From: Mesaphorura yosii
Taxonomy: Eukaryota > Arthropoda > Collembola > Poduromorpha > Tullbergiidae
Assembly: GCA_009869945.1 (NCBI GenBank)
Contig: WIXG01000345.1
Location: forward strand, 17,485 to 81,484
Length of the DNA: 64,000 nucleotides
Reading direction: 5' to 3'
Shown: positions 12,401 to 24,357 of the stretch, piece by piece
Layout of the letters: each line of letters opens with the position of its first letter
Position numbering within the stretch: position 1 is the stretch's first letter
Position numbers and translations under genes: made by a program
The notes under the pieces: model-generated
Told to the model about the DNA's origin: nothing
Seen by the model: only the letters and a program-made list of their open reading frames with translations
Databases searched by the model: none

Positions 12401-13073
12401 ATGTCGTCTCGACTTGTACTCCTCCGGTTAAGATCAGCGGCCAGATGCTCCACTGCAGGTTCCAGTCTCATTTTGTCCCATTCTTCTAATCACCTGACAA
12501 GGCCAAGTCCAGCTATTGTTACTACATTAATTCGAGTGCCACTGCCGCCAGCCCGACCATTCACAACAAGTCAAACTCGGCAGGATGCGTTCAACGTGCA
12601 AGATGAGCAGGACTTCAAAGATAAGGTCACGTCAGTCACGGACAAGCCGATCGTGGTCGAATTTCACGCGGTGTAAGCTTTCATTGGAAGATTTCACTGA
12701 ACTGACTGAAATAGAAGCTGTAGAGGGCTTATTGTGGATAATTGTCGAATATTGTGTCATTTCAGGTGGTGTGGCCCTTGCAAGCAGCTAATGCCTCGTC
12801 TTGAGAAGAGGATTGCAACAACTCAAAACAAGGTTGACCTCGCCAAGGTGGATATCGGTAAGTCACAATATTGTGATATTTCTTTAATTACGACCACGAT
12901 GTTTCTATGTTTTCGTTTCGGTTTCAGATGACCTTCCAGATCTGGCGATGGAGTACGGTGTAAACGCCGTGCCCTCAGTAATCGCGTTCATGGATGGTAA
13001 AATCGTCGACAAATTCGTTGGGGTGAAGGATGAAGACGAAATCGATGTATTCATTAAGAAATTAACCAAATGA
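12401..13073 (+). CDS. Thioredoxin, mitochondrial type
   Basis: Dithiol-disulfide oxidoreductase. Exons 12401-12672, 12766-12857 and 12928-13073 join in frame to 169 residues. Residues 1-60 are rich in Arg, Ser and Leu with no acidic residues, typical of a mitochondrial presequence. The fold follows: [19 protein letters not shown], then the active site WCGPCK at residues 92-97, the [20 protein letters not shown] block with the cis-proline, and [16 protein letters not shown] at the C-terminus. The first intron falls immediately before the active-site Trp. It should act with a mitochondrial thioredoxin reductase and peroxiredoxin. Start chosen because it opens the presequence. Confidence 0.93.
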
Positions 13074-13613
13074 TCCTGATTCCTATATATTAAATCGTAA
13101 TCAGTCATACTCATGAGTCAGAAAGTTCGCAGTAAAATTCACAATCGATTGACAAACGTATAAATTCATTGGCTGTGGCATTTGCAATTAAGTTTAGCCC
13201 GAAAGCATACATATCGAATTACACCATATCAGCTCAGCGTGTCGTTTCATTACCATTAACAGCTTTAATCAGTTTTTCGCACGTTCGGAAAACGACAAGT
13301 GAGCAATTCATATTCGATTACACAACCAATAACGCTATCAGAATTGAAGAGCATTACATAATTTCTCAGAGCACTAAAGCGTAATGCGAAAAGAAGCGGA
13401 GACTGTAGACCGCTAAAAGCGAAAGGCAAGCCCGAGTTTACTTCACAGTTCACAGGCCCACAGTGTCATTATCATTAGTCAATGGTCAATGTGATGTGAA
13501 TGGTAAGTGTGAAAATCCTAATTGAGCAAGAAAATCGCAACGCACAGGCACAGAAAAGTTGTGAGCACGCACTTCTACTTCGACACAAGACAGAAAAGCA
13601 AAACGAAAACGCA

Positions 13614-14690
13614 ATGGCCTCTCGCAATATTGGAAATTTCGTACTCGTCGATGGGCAAAGCAGCCAATTCGGGCTCATGACGCCCGTCTTGAAGTCTAGA
13701 ATTCCCAAATCAGCCTACGTAAGTGCGATTTCCGAGAGTTTGGCTTGAATGCACAAGAATCGTTGCGCTGATTCACTGACTTGGCCTCACTTGTTTGGGT
13801 TTGGCGTTTAGATGTACAACATGTCCCTCCTTTGGCCCCGATTTGCTGACAAAATGAAGTTTTACACGTTCAATGGCGGGGTAGACGAAAATTCGTGGAT
13901 CTTCGCTACTTTCCTTCGTTTCGTACGTAACGTGGCCGTCTTGCACGTAAATGAAAACAGTAATTCATGATTAACTTGCAATTTCGTTCCTCTGCGCCTG
14001 CAGGATTACGGCATCGAAGTCTGTATTTCTGCGCCTTCCTCCGCCACCTGCCTCCCACGCGACTTGGCCCAGGCCCTTGAGGATCCGTCCACCTCCCTCA
14101 TCGACTGGACAAAGCCCTACGAGCTGATTTCGATTGATAGCGTAATTTCAGCGGAAATTATCGACATGTCACGGAGGCTAACAAAAATTAACCCCGACGT
14201 GCATGGTATGAAAGCTGTCGACACCTTCAACTGCTATCACTACATTGCATTGGACACGAGCATGAACTCGGCGGCAGCAGCAGTAACCGAGAGCGAATTG
14301 CCGGCTGGAACCTTCGTGGCTCCGTTGAACACCGAGACGGGCGCCAAGGTTCTGTATGACGAATGGCCGTACTCGCGGAAAGGGACTGAAGTTCAATGCT
14401 GGGATTTGGTCACTCGGAGCTATTCCTCTGCGGTGTACATCGACGAGGCTCCAGTCGCCTGGAGTTTCTTGCATCAGTGCGGTCACTTGGCGATCCAGAC
14501 TCGAGAGCCGTTCCGTGCACGCGGTTTTGCCTCCCGCTGCTTGCGGGCGATGGTGGCCGACCTGAAACGCTATGGATTCGTCCCTTGCGCAATGGTCGAC
14601 ACTGACAATGCGGCTTCAAACGCCGTGATGGCGGCGGCTGCAATGAAAGTCTCGCACAACGTGGATTTCCTGATTTTCGGCAGGTCTTGA
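13614..14690 (+). CDS. Glycine N-acyltransferase-like (GNAT fold)
   Basis: Likely acyl-CoA:amino-acid N-acyltransferase. Exons 13614-13718, 13812-13922 and 14004-14690 give 300 residues, with all joins in frame. The N-terminal part contains the FYTFNGGVDENSWIFATF block near residues 55-70, as in GLYAT-type proteins. The C-terminal part is an FR47/GNAT domain with YIDEAPVAWSFLHQCGHLAIQ, the acetyl-CoA loop EPFRARGFASR (R/Q-x-x-G-x-A/G equivalent RARGFA) and the late strand VPCAMVDTDNAASN. Probably conjugates acyl groups to glycine or another small amine in detoxification; specificity unknown. It converges on the lectin gene with only 70 bases between stop codons. Confidence 0.78.
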
Positions 14691-14760
14691 ACAACATTTA
14701 TTAGTACAAAAATAGATTGCTTTAACCTGAAATGCATGTAGCATGTAAAATTCAAATTGA

Positions 14761-15710
14761 CTACCGTTCACAAATGAAGTAAGTTTCGAATGAACACGGC
14801 GTGTCGTTCCACTTGAGTCCCTTTCCATCGCGATTCCACAGCTCCAGGCAGTGCTCCTCTTCGCCATTCTCGTACCGAAAATTATTTGGCTCACCCGCGT
14901 TCCAATTCGTGTATCCGACCGGCTTCCCTGCACCAAACCACGTAAATTCGCCTTCTTCGCCGAGATCCGTCCCGCTAGTCCAGAAATGTTCGTTCCCGTA
15001 CCCGAATTCTTGCACGGTCTTTTCAATCAGATCGTTCTCGGCTTTGGATTCGATGCTGGCCAGATGCATTCCGTGAAACCGGCAGTAATTCCACGCTTTG
15101 AACCAGTTGGCCTACAAATATAAATTACAGAGGGCTTGAAGAAGAAACAACAAAGAGAACAGGTTCTTGATCTTGATTCTTGCGTAATTGTGTGTTTGTT
15201 TTGTGTGATTCGACATGAGGAAATTGAATTCGTGAAGCAATCATCGATCAATCGAGTCTTTGTACTTGATACTTGACGACTTTGAATATCGAATTCTTTG
15301 TTACGTAATTTGAAACGCTCTTGATCTGTGATCTCAAAGATGATGGCAGCTGGCTTACCTTGAAGAAATGCCCAATGTAATAGTTTTTGCTTCCTAGTCG
15401 AATACTCGGCCACGACGGCGAACACGAGTCTTGGTCCTTATCTTTGGCATTGAAATTGCCCAGACCGTTGATTGCCCCAGCTGATAGGCAAACTAGACAC
15501 AATAACACAAAACTGATACGGAAAACTTGACCCAAGCTGAACTTTTACATGTAAACTACGCACAAGACACAATTTCACATGACACATCCGCCCTTCCACG
15601 TTGACGTTCACGTTTTACTTACCGTTCACACAGAGGAAAATCGCGATTCCGGCCTGAATCTGCCTTCTGCTGTTGCCTGGAACCACACCAAATGCCCAGA
15701 AATGTACCAT
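14761..15710 (-). CDS. Secreted C-type lectin-like protein
   Basis: Single carbohydrate-recognition domain, 190 residues. Exons on the minus strand: 15710-15623, 15492-15359 and 15111-14761; all three joins keep frame. The first exon supplies the only in-frame ATG upstream of the hydrophobic segment (IAIFLCV plus CLSAGAING), which acts as a signal peptide. The CTLD has Cys near residue 84, a WF strand (EHFWTSGTD), the EPN motif at 148-150 that favours mannose-type sugars, WND at 175-177 for calcium and the closing Cys at 188. All ligand residues for calcium-dependent sugar binding look present, so a defence or recognition role is plausible. Its polyadenylation signal (TTTATT on the plus strand near 14697) lies at the end of the neighbouring acyltransferase gene. 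Confidence 0.85.
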
Positions 15711-17096
15711 TTTCTTTGTTGTCGTCACAAAACGCAAATTACTGAATCACTGAGCCACTCAAGCACTTTGGAACATTTCGGAGCTCGTTGAGCTGCTGCT
15801 GCTTCGAGCTGGGATATGAAAATCAGAAAATTGAAAGTTGGTGTAGGTTTATTGTTGATTGTTCTCTGGTCAGTGCCCAGAGTGTAATTGTAATTAAGGT
15901 GCTCGTACTGCTTGGATTGAGGAAATCACATATTCAATTAAATTACACTCCACTCACGCTTACGAGCAGTTACGTACGATGACACGGCGGCAGTAAACAA
16001 GTTTATGGGAACTTTACTGTTGACTGACTGTTAATGAATTCCTGTGCCTTTCTTGCGGTTGTGTCTTGTCGTAGCCCAGTTCACATGCTCATGAATTAAT
16101 ACTTTAAAACGGTGGCTGCTAACTGATGAGCCATGCCGCATGCCGCTTCGTGGTGGTCATTTGTATGCATATATGTAGGAAAAAGAGTGAAAGTGGCCAC
16201 GACACGAGTCTGAATTCTTTTGTATTGTATCACTGCAACATTTAATTTAGCATTTGAATGGTTCACCTGTTTCTGTTTTGTAGATTGAATTATAGCGTTT
16301 AGTGTTAAAAGTGTCCTGCCTCTTGCCTCCTGCTTTTGTGCGTATTTGAGTCAAATTAACAGTACTTTGGGTATATTTACGTACCCTTTTACTTTTACTC
16401 AGCGTCCTTCTTCTGCTGTTGCATGTACGAATTGCCATTACGATCGAGACGATACGCAATACGCGATAGTGGCGATATTCAGTCTCTTCAGATTCGACAT
16501 TTGGAGCCTTAGGCTTGAGTTTCTGCCTTCGTTTTTGAATATTCATGATGATTGATGATGTAGTGGGTTTAAATTGAGGTTAACATGATTCTTGGTTAAA
16601 ATCTTGCGGCAACGCAACGGCGAGAAGAATTACTCAATTTCGCAGGGACTTACTAAATGCTCCACTGAATTATGTAATTCGAGGCAGAAATTGAAGCTAG
16701 ACTCATTCAGTGTGTCTGCTCTACTCGTCAATACACTCGGGAAACTAGAAACCTTTGGAATGATTGCAATGAAATTTTAATTGTGTTCCGGATAAAGTTA
16801 TTGGAATTTAGACCAAAATGAGACGAATCAGGCGAAGTGAGACCGAACGCGAGTCCACGCGAGCGGCAGGAGCCCGTTTGAATTCACTTTTACTTTTTTC
16901 GTCTGCAATGACTCCCTGACTGCACTCTTTTTCAGTCTTTATCGATCATTTATCAGTTATCACGTTGTTGCTGTAAGCCTGTCACCATGAATTTGGCTTC
17001 TCCTAGTCATTGCACACTGTGGAAATCATTTCTTTTCTCCGTTTCCTAGCTAGGTTCTGACTCCGATGATCAGTGATCATTGACCATCGATGAGTC
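15711..17096. other. Intergenic, no gene seen
   Basis: About 1.4 kb between the lectin start (minus) and the fucosyltransferase start (plus). It should contain both promoters. No open frame here carries a recognisable domain or convincing splice context. Confidence 0.45.
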
Positions 17097-18485
17097 ATGG
17101 CCCCGATTTGTCGCCGCAGTTTGGGGCGTCTGTTTAGCAGGCCCCGGCAGCTATTCCTTGCCCTGGTCATCGTGCTCAGTATTACAATCTTATATTTGTT
17201 TCTGGTCCTAAACTCCTACACAACTTCCACGACGCTAGTCAGCTTCCTGCGGTTGGAGCCTCAGGGACCCAGGCTTTTGGTGTACGACTCCGTCGAAGAT
17301 CGACTTGTGCCTTCGCTGGCCGATTACTCCAAATACAACCATAGTCGTCATCGTCAACTTGTACTCTTCTGGACACCAAAGTATGGCGATTACAGCTTAC
17401 ACGGCTGGGGCATCAACGCCGCGACCCTCGACGAGTGCCCCGCGAAATGCGACTTTACAATCGACCAGAATTTGGCCCAGTCAGCTGATGCTATTGTCTT
17501 TCATCCGGCCATCGACATGGCTTTAAGGTATGTCAACAAAGTAAAGTAACCAATCTGATGAACAATACCCTTTGCCTTTGCTTGCTGGTTGCCATCATTA
17601 AAATAATGGAATAAATTATGCAAATTAAATTGCAATTGCAGGAATAATTTGCCAGACCCCAGTGAGCGTCGTCCGAACCAAGTGTACATTATGGCATGGG
17701 GCGAGTCTCCACATTACACGCTACTTAACCTCCGTGGCTTCAACAACTACTTCAACTGGACAATGACGTATCGGCGGAGCTCCGAAGTGCATTCTCCGTA
17801 CGGTGCATTCTTTCCACGTCCGAAACCACTGACTGCCGTCCCCGAACGGTACACGCGGGCCAAGACGGGGCCGGGCCTAGTCGCGTGGTTGGTGTCCAGC
17901 TGCGAGTCGATCAGTCACCGGGAATCGATGGCGAGAGACCTGGGGCAGTACCTTCGAGTGCACGTGTACGGCGTATGTGGAGACGGAAGACATCAGTGCC
18001 CCACGAACAAGTCGGTAAATTGCATGGAGTGGCTTTCCACGCAGTACAAATTCTACCTCGCCTTCGAAAACAGTCTGTGCATGGACTACGTGACGGAGAA
18101 ATTTTTCAACCCGCTCGCACTGGGCATGGTGCCCATCTACTACGGAGGCCACGGGATCGAGCGCATTGCGCCTCCAAACAGTTACATCAACGTGCTGAAT
18201 TACTCCAGCGTGTCTCAGCTCGCGCTTCAACTTCTGGCCTTGGACGAGAACGACGACGAGTACGCACGCTACTTTGAATGGACGAAGAGGTACACCGTCG
18301 GCTATCCGCATGACTGGTGTGACCTATGCAAGAGGCTTCACGCCCGCAACCCGAATGACCCTCCGCACTCGTACGCCGACCTCCACACCTGGTGGAATGA
18401 GCTCGACGAGCGAGGGAATCCAGTTTGCCTGGAAAACGTTAGCTATCTCGACCGGTGGAATGCATTTTGGGATTATGTTCTGTGA
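17097..18485 (+). CDS. Alpha-1,3-fucosyltransferase (GT10)
   Basis: Golgi type II membrane enzyme that transfers fucose from GDP-fucose to N-acetylglucosamine of glycans. Exons 17097-17527 and 17642-18485 give 424 residues. Residues 1-17 are cytoplasmic, about 18-42 form the membrane anchor (LFLALVIVLSITILYLFLVL), and the stem leads into the catalytic region. The GT10 donor-binding signature is YKFYLAFENSLCMDYVTEKFF followed by ALGMVPIYYGG. Upstream are the W-rich N-terminal strand (MAWGESPH) and FNWTMTYRRSSEV. C-terminal Cys residues (DWCDLCKRL) match the conserved disulfide-forming pair of animal enzymes. AATAAA at about 18590. Could make Lewis-type or core alpha-1,3-fucose; the specific branch is not resolved. 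Confidence 0.9.
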
Positions 18486-18661
18486 TGATGAATATTTTAG
18501 AGATTTTAGAGATTCTAATTGTAATATTATGCATGACATTTTATTAAGTGCCCGTTCGTGTTCAGTGTTCAAGGATTGACAACGCTTTAATAAACTTCTT
18601 AGCAACTTGCCATTTGCAGGCGAGGCTTCCAATCAATCACACAAAAAATTACGTATCACCT

Positions 18662-21600
18662 TCATTTTTTCTTGTGGTCGACCGCTCCTGCAGCCAATTT
18701 AACCTTTCCCGGGAAGTTTCGTGCCGTGTCCTGGTCTTTCACGGACTTGATGAGGTCCCGCTCGCGAGGCCGAGCCGTCTTGTCCCGCACGAAGAGCTCC
18801 ATCGCGTACTTGGCCGCCTTTCCCCGTTTCGTGGTCCCGGGAATCAGTTTGATCCGGTACTTGTAGTTGGTCAGAGCAGCGTACGGCGCGATGACGGGAA
18901 TGGCGAACAGGAGCTCGTCCTGCTCGAGCGGGCAACCCGTGAGACTGTCTAGTACGTCAATCTCCAGCGGCTCCGATTCGGGCTCTGGAGCTTCTTCGCC
19001 TCCTTCAGACTTTGTAGGCCTCGCCTTCGGCTTCTGCGTAGTGTCCGTGTGTTCAGTTGCCTTTGGCCTTTCTTCTATGGCAGAGCCCTCAGCACTTTCT
19101 TCTTTCGCCACGGCCACGCCCATGCCCGTCTTCCCGGTCATGGACACGGATCCCAGCTTGGAAGTTTCAGCGGCTTTGCCTTTGGACTGAAGGAGCTGCA
19201 TTCTCATCTCTCGCTCGTCGTCGTCCTGGAACTTGTATTTCTCCTTCAGTTTCTTCTGGCGGCCGTGTTGACCTCTCTTTGGTTTCGCTGGAGCGTTAGC
19301 GGAGCTGTTGCTGTTGGCGGATGCATTCGCATTTTTATTTTTCCCGCCACCGGTCTCAGGCTTGTCCTCCAACATATCACCGGGAACAGCAGCAGGCGGT
19401 GCTTGGCCTTTCCCCTTCTGCAGTGCCTGTCCTCCTCCTCCTTTCTTTGCACCAGTCCCTCCGCCTCCTTTCTGCTTCTGTTTCGACTTTGTCGTCGCAT
19501 CGGCTGAAAATTGGGGCAAGACACCGGATTGGACGATTGTAAAGTTGTCCGCTCCGTCGCCTCCGTCGAGGTCGGTGCCGGACAGCGCCGTTGTTACGGT
19601 AGACATTGAATACTCGGAAGACACGCTCGAAATGGTGCGAGTTCGGGCTCCGGGCAACTTTACAGGAATTTGAGTGTCAGGAAACGCTTCTGCTTCTTCA
19701 CCGTCTCCGTCGGAGTCGCCGCTTTCTGTATCGCTTGACAGTGGTGGCATGTCGTCTGGCTCGGCTTCAGCCTCTGAATCAGACTTCTCGGACGGAGCTT
19801 GGCCGCCTCCGCCTCGTACACTCCGTTCGCCTCTGTGCGCACCGACGCATTCGTCTGTGACGCGGAACAGGAATCCAAACCCAAGGATAAGTTGGCACGG
19901 TGGCAGATAATTTTTCCTCCCTCGGATCATGAAGGAGCCAGTCGGTAAGTATTCTCCGGTCGGCGCAGACTTGGAGACTTGATGTCCCCAAACCCACCAG
20001 CACGTGCTAATGATTTTGGTCTCCCATGACCCGCTCGCACAAACGGCCAACGTGCCCGCTTCGTGAAGGGTTTTCGGCCGTGGTGAGGCGCTGTCGGACT
20101 TGAGGCCGGTCTTAACGATGATCGTAGGCGCTCCGTGCGTGTCCGCATGGAGGTACACGTCGTAGGGCCCCATGTACCGCTTCACGAGCAGTTCATTCTG
20201 TTGTGCATCATGGCCACCCAGCACCAGATAATTCTCGGAGCTCACGAACCAGTGGAACTTCTCAAACCAGTACACCTTTCGTGCCTTTTTAATGCTCTGC
20301 ATCGTGGCCACTTCTCGGAGGCTGGTCAGTGTTTTACGCTCCGTCGACTTGAACGCCTTTGTCTGAGACTCGAGCGTCCGCTCTTCCTTCTTGGCGCTCG
20401 CTTTCTTGAGGTCAAAGAATCGGGCGGCGTTCGCATAGGCGGATAAGTCGAGGTCCAGCTCCACATCGAGAAATTGATCTGTGTCTTTACGTGGCGGTGG
20501 CGTCTCGTTTTCTTCGTCTTCCTCTTCATAATCAGGCTCGTACTTCAATCTCATCGTGAACTGATTCTTGAGTAGCTGGAGCCCTGTAATGTGACTGGCA
20601 ATCGGATCCTCTCGCAACGTCGCTTCTTTTATTTGCGCCGCGATATCGTCCCACGGGATCTGGTTTGCGACCAGCGCACGAAGAATGCCGATCGCTGAGT
20701 CTACCAGCGACTGATTTGCGATGATGAACTCAGCTTTTCGACGGTCAATTTCCTGAACGAGCTTCAGCTCCTGCAGACGGTGCTTCTGATCGTCTCGAAC
20801 TCGCTCCAGCTTCTTGTATGCTTCTCGCTCTTGGTTTAGTTGTCGCATGTCGAGCTTTTGGGCTTCCAATTTGGAGTAGAACTCATCGAGTGTCTCGTCA
20901 AGGCCAGCGTACATTTGCAGTGACGCGGCGGGGAAGTCGGAGGCGAGGATCATGGGCTGATACTGGTCGTAGATAACTAAAGCTGGCGTGGAGTCGGATT
21001 CAGCTTCATTTGCGTCCTTCTCCTTCTCCTTTCCACCTTTGCCTTTGCCCGTCGGAGTTTTCTGTTGCTGAGTGACGATGAATCCACCCAGTTCCAACTT
21101 ATCTGGTGCTTCTAAAATCTGTCGCCCGGCTTCTAGGGCCGTAAATAGTTTCTCTTGAAATTCAGCCTCTGATTCTGCAGGCACCTTGGACTGGAGGCTG
21201 AAACCAACTTCTCGAAGCACGTGCGTGAAAAGAGCCGGCCCAAATTCGACTCGAGGCAGAAATACTTCACGAATCGATTTTCCACCGCTTTCAAGTATCA
21301 GTGCCACCGTTTCTTCTTGCGTCAGCGAGAAGGACTGCTTCGCCTTGTCGATTGTGTACTTTTCGTGAGCCACGAGCCTATCTTCTCCTTGAATATGTGG
21401 ACGCACGAGGCTCAGAATGTTGTAATCTTGATCCGTGAGGATAATGTTGCCTTTATCGTACAACTCAAGGAGCAAATGAACGGCGAATGCTTCCGTTCCA
21501 AACTGGAAGTCGACTACACGATCGGCTCCGACCTGATGAATGGACTCCAGCCGCTTGTTGTTCAAGTGTTTACGGAGTTTCATGGTGAAGCCCGACGGAG

Positions 21601-21951
21601 CTGTACAAATTCATTATCGTTGTGCTCTGAGTCTTAGGACAAATAATAGTTGCGTCATTTACTAACCAGCATTTTTAGGCCACTCAAAACTCGTCGTATG
21701 GAATCTGGCTCCCGACTCGATCAATAGCGTTCGTTTTGTGTTTGTCTTTGAAAGACGAATCAGGTATGTCTTCTTATCAATGTCGTAGAATTGGTCGAAA
21801 CGAAGACCCACCAATCTGATTGGGATGAAAGGAAACCCATTAGCAAGAATAAGGCTCTACTGCATTATCTACTCAGCCGAATTGTTGCTTACTTTTCACG
21901 CAATTCCTTTATCAGCACAACGATGTCCAGCGTTGTCATACGATTCTTCAT
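18662..21951 (-). CDS. NEMF: NEMF/Rqc2-like ribosome quality control factor
   Basis: Binds stalled 60S subunits with peptidyl-tRNA, recruits Listerin and adds C-terminal tails. Exons on the minus strand: 21951-21893, 21815-21667 and 21600-18662, giving 1048 residues. The N-terminus [17 protein letters not shown] and the block [21 protein letters not shown] followed by [11 protein letters not shown] and [11 protein letters not shown] are the NFACT-N signature. A central coiled-coil (about residues 270-420) is followed by the NFACT-R domain with [24 protein letters not shown] and [21 protein letters not shown] long acidic, then Lys/Ala-rich low-complexity linker leads to the NFACT-C domain ([22 protein letters not shown] to the Lys-rich end). 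Complete length for the family. Convergent with the fucosyltransferase. Confidence 0.93.
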
Positions 21952-22284
21952 CTTGTCTTTACAAGTGACACTGCCAGTGCCAAGTTCAATTATGTTACCA
22001 AACAAGGAGGAGGAGAACACGCATCTGATTGCTCCAACTTGACATATGATTGTGAAATTACGAATGATATGTTGAACTTGACTTTGAACTCGGCCCGCCG
22101 CGCTGTCTCGTATTGAACTCGCTTCGCTCGGCTCTCAGAATCAACCTGAAATGCTATACGCTCATTCAATTTATGACGTGGGAAATCATTCTTTCATTCG
22201 CTTTGTGTCCGTCCGATTTACTGCAAATTCAACAACTTTCATTCATTCACCAGAAAGAGATAACCAGCAAAAATTCTAGCCAAA

Positions 22285-22449
22285 ATGTCTGCTCGATCTG
22301 TCAGGTCAAGGACAAAAGCGTCGGGCGGCGACGTCAAAGTTCACAATAATAGTTTGAAAAATATCAAAGAAGCAGGACTAGCGCAATTTCCAATTTGCGA
22401 CGGTGCAGAAATGCAAACGGTTACGGAATATTTACAAGAGAAAACGTAA
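22285..22449 (+). CDS. Small open frame of 54 residues, unknown
   Basis: Begins at ATG in the good context GCCAAAATGT and ends at TAA, encoding a basic N-terminus (MSARSVRSRTKASGG) and a more acidic second half ending TVTEYLQEKT. No family recognised, no signal peptide or membrane segment. It lies 330 bases upstream of, and divergent from, NEMF. It could be a short gene or a chance frame; AATAAA occurs about 230 bases downstream. Confidence 0.25.
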   Translation: MSARSVRSRTKASGGDVKVHNNSLKNIKEAGLAQFPICDGAEMQTVTEYLQEKT

Positions 22450-23074
22450 TAACTGGGGTCAAAGAATACTCTTACTTTTTTCATGACCTCCTTCAAACTG
22501 CCCGTAATCTAATTAAGTTTTCACATCTTTGAGCTTATTTACCTGATACCACATGTGATTCTAAATTTTGTGTGCCACGCGCATGACGCGATGCGATGAC
22601 TTAATATTAGAAATAGTCTGTCACTGTCAAACATAATTATTTAGTAAATGACCTTTACGAATATGATGTGCAAAGAATCTTGACAATAAATGTTTTGTGC
22701 CAATTAATTATTCTTGCCAGCTGCAATCCTTTAATTTCATAGTGCAAAATGGTAAATAAACTTCAACAATGCCGAGAATGGTGACACGACGTGCTACTTT
22801 TAATGCAACAACAAAGGTTGTATTTTGCTCATTCTTTAATAGTAGATTCACTCCCATTTAAATTGTCTCATCTTGATTGGCTGTGGCTGACAGGATCCGG
22901 GGCTTCAACGCAGGCCATTGCCTTGCCCAAATGCCCACCGTGAAATCGCCGTGAAGTATAGTAAAGTTAACGTTTAAAGTGTATTTATTAACGTATAGCT
23001 ACAAGCAGATGAATTGAAGGAAAGACACAGTTGATGAGTATTAATTTGGCGTGAAAATCATTTAGTTGCATGTG
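22450..23074. other. Intergenic, A/T-rich
   Basis: About 620 bases without a supportable exon. Several AATAAA-like words (for example near 22686). Confidence 0.4.
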
Positions 23075-23586
23075 TTACAAGTAAAGACGCGCGCTCGGCG
23101 GCAGGGTTACTTGATCTGGCACTTCGATTGTAAATTCGGTGCAGTTTGCGTCCTCAAGGACGATGGACGTCTCCTGCCTCCGCACTTGCCCCGTCTTTGC
23201 CTCTGGTTCTGTCAAGTTTCTGTACAATTTGGCGCAGGCACAGAGAATGAAGAGTGCGCTCAAGGCGATCAATACGCCAATTATGACCCAAGCCGTTGTC
23301 GATATGTCTCCACTGAGATGCAATAAAAAAAATCAGAAATTAAGGGCAACAATTAAAAGTTAGATTTATAGCTCCGACCATTGTTTACATTAACTCGAAG
23401 TCCTACAATTTTCAAAGGGTCAGCTTGGCAATGAAACGCAACCAATTGCTTACATTTACAGGAGTTTACTTACTCGCTCCCACCTGCGCGTTTGCCTCCA
23501 CCGCCTCGCCCGACGACATCCTTAATCAGAACCAGGAAATGTAGAGAGAGCTGCAAGCGTTGGAAGAAGGGCACGCTCGCGATCAT
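23075..23586 (-). CDS. Small single-pass membrane protein, unknown family
   Basis: Two exons, 23586-23474 and 23312-23075, join at a good GTAAGT donor and CAG acceptor to give 116 residues. Residues 1-25 contain a hydrophobic stretch (LQLSLHFLVLI) that may be a signal peptide, followed by a short Gly-rich segment (GRGGGGKRAGG). A strong membrane helix follows at about 42-62 (TAWVIIGVLIALSALFILCAC), then a 50-residue tail with EFTIEVPDQVTLPP. No family recognised. The start is the only ATG in the frame that fits the splice phase; a second ATG just upstream of the donor is in the wrong phase. Confidence 0.55.
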
Positions 23587-24357
23587 TCAGGTCTCGCGCT
23601 TGGACTTTTGGACTTGCACTACAAATGTGAAAAATGTGGATCGGTTCGGGAGAATCTGAAAAATTTAAATGGGTGAATCGGAAGAGTTGTTTTACTATTT
23701 TTTTCAATCGTATGAAATCGCAAACCGCTTGCCTTGCTAGCTGGCGAGCATCCAGGACAATCAAAATCAAGCAAAAATCAAGACCAAGATCCGGAGCCAA
23801 AACTGGAGTGCAGCCGAGAACTACTCAATACTCTGTACTCAATTTTTTGAAATTTCGTAATCGTACGAATACTTTTGTCGCCCACAACACCAACATGTTC
23901 AATGTTGTGTTATGCAACACAACATTGAAAACTAAAATGATGCAGATGAAAGGCAGAGATGAAATGCGAAAGAATATTTTGTACAATGCAAATATTGGAG
24001 CTCAATTTGAAGTTGCATCTTATCATTCGGTTGTTTTGTACGATTCTTTGTACCACACAAAACTCGCGAAAAATGCACACAAAAAATGCAGAAGGGTAAG
24101 AAGCGACAACTTCCAACGTACGAGCCGTTCTTATTTAGCAGTTTCTTGTTCCCAATGCCAATGTTCATCAAGGGATAAATCGAATTGTGCCTTGTATGCT
24201 GCTGTAGTTAGTTAGTTTAGATAGGTTTTGTGACTACTCTGCAACTAATTACAATCATTAGTGTAAGCTTGCATGAAAGATTTTTATTGCAATAAATGCA
24301 TTCCAAATTGCAGCGGACTGCACAGAAAATGTAAGATGAATAGTTGTGTGTAGAATT
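23587..24357. other. Intergenic, no gene supported
   Basis: One long open frame on the plus strand (23634-24215) exists but has no domain, no signal peptide and an unusual run of Asn/Lys/Met codons. It is treated as chance. The 3' UTR of the TRPA channel lies at its right end. Confidence 0.4.

Noticed and set aside
15359..15535. Lectin first exon starting at 15535 with a continuous hydrophobic leader
   Set aside because: The frame there opens at TTG, with a stop just upstream and no ATG. A spliced exon from 15710 gives an ATG and keeps frame.
23474..23534. ATG just upstream of the donor as the start of the small membrane protein
   Set aside because: It is in the wrong phase for the membrane-helix exon; the ATG at 23586 fits.
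23634..24215. 193-codon open frame on the plus strand
   Set aside because: No domain, signal or membrane segment, odd composition, and it lies between two minus-strand genes; best explained as chance.
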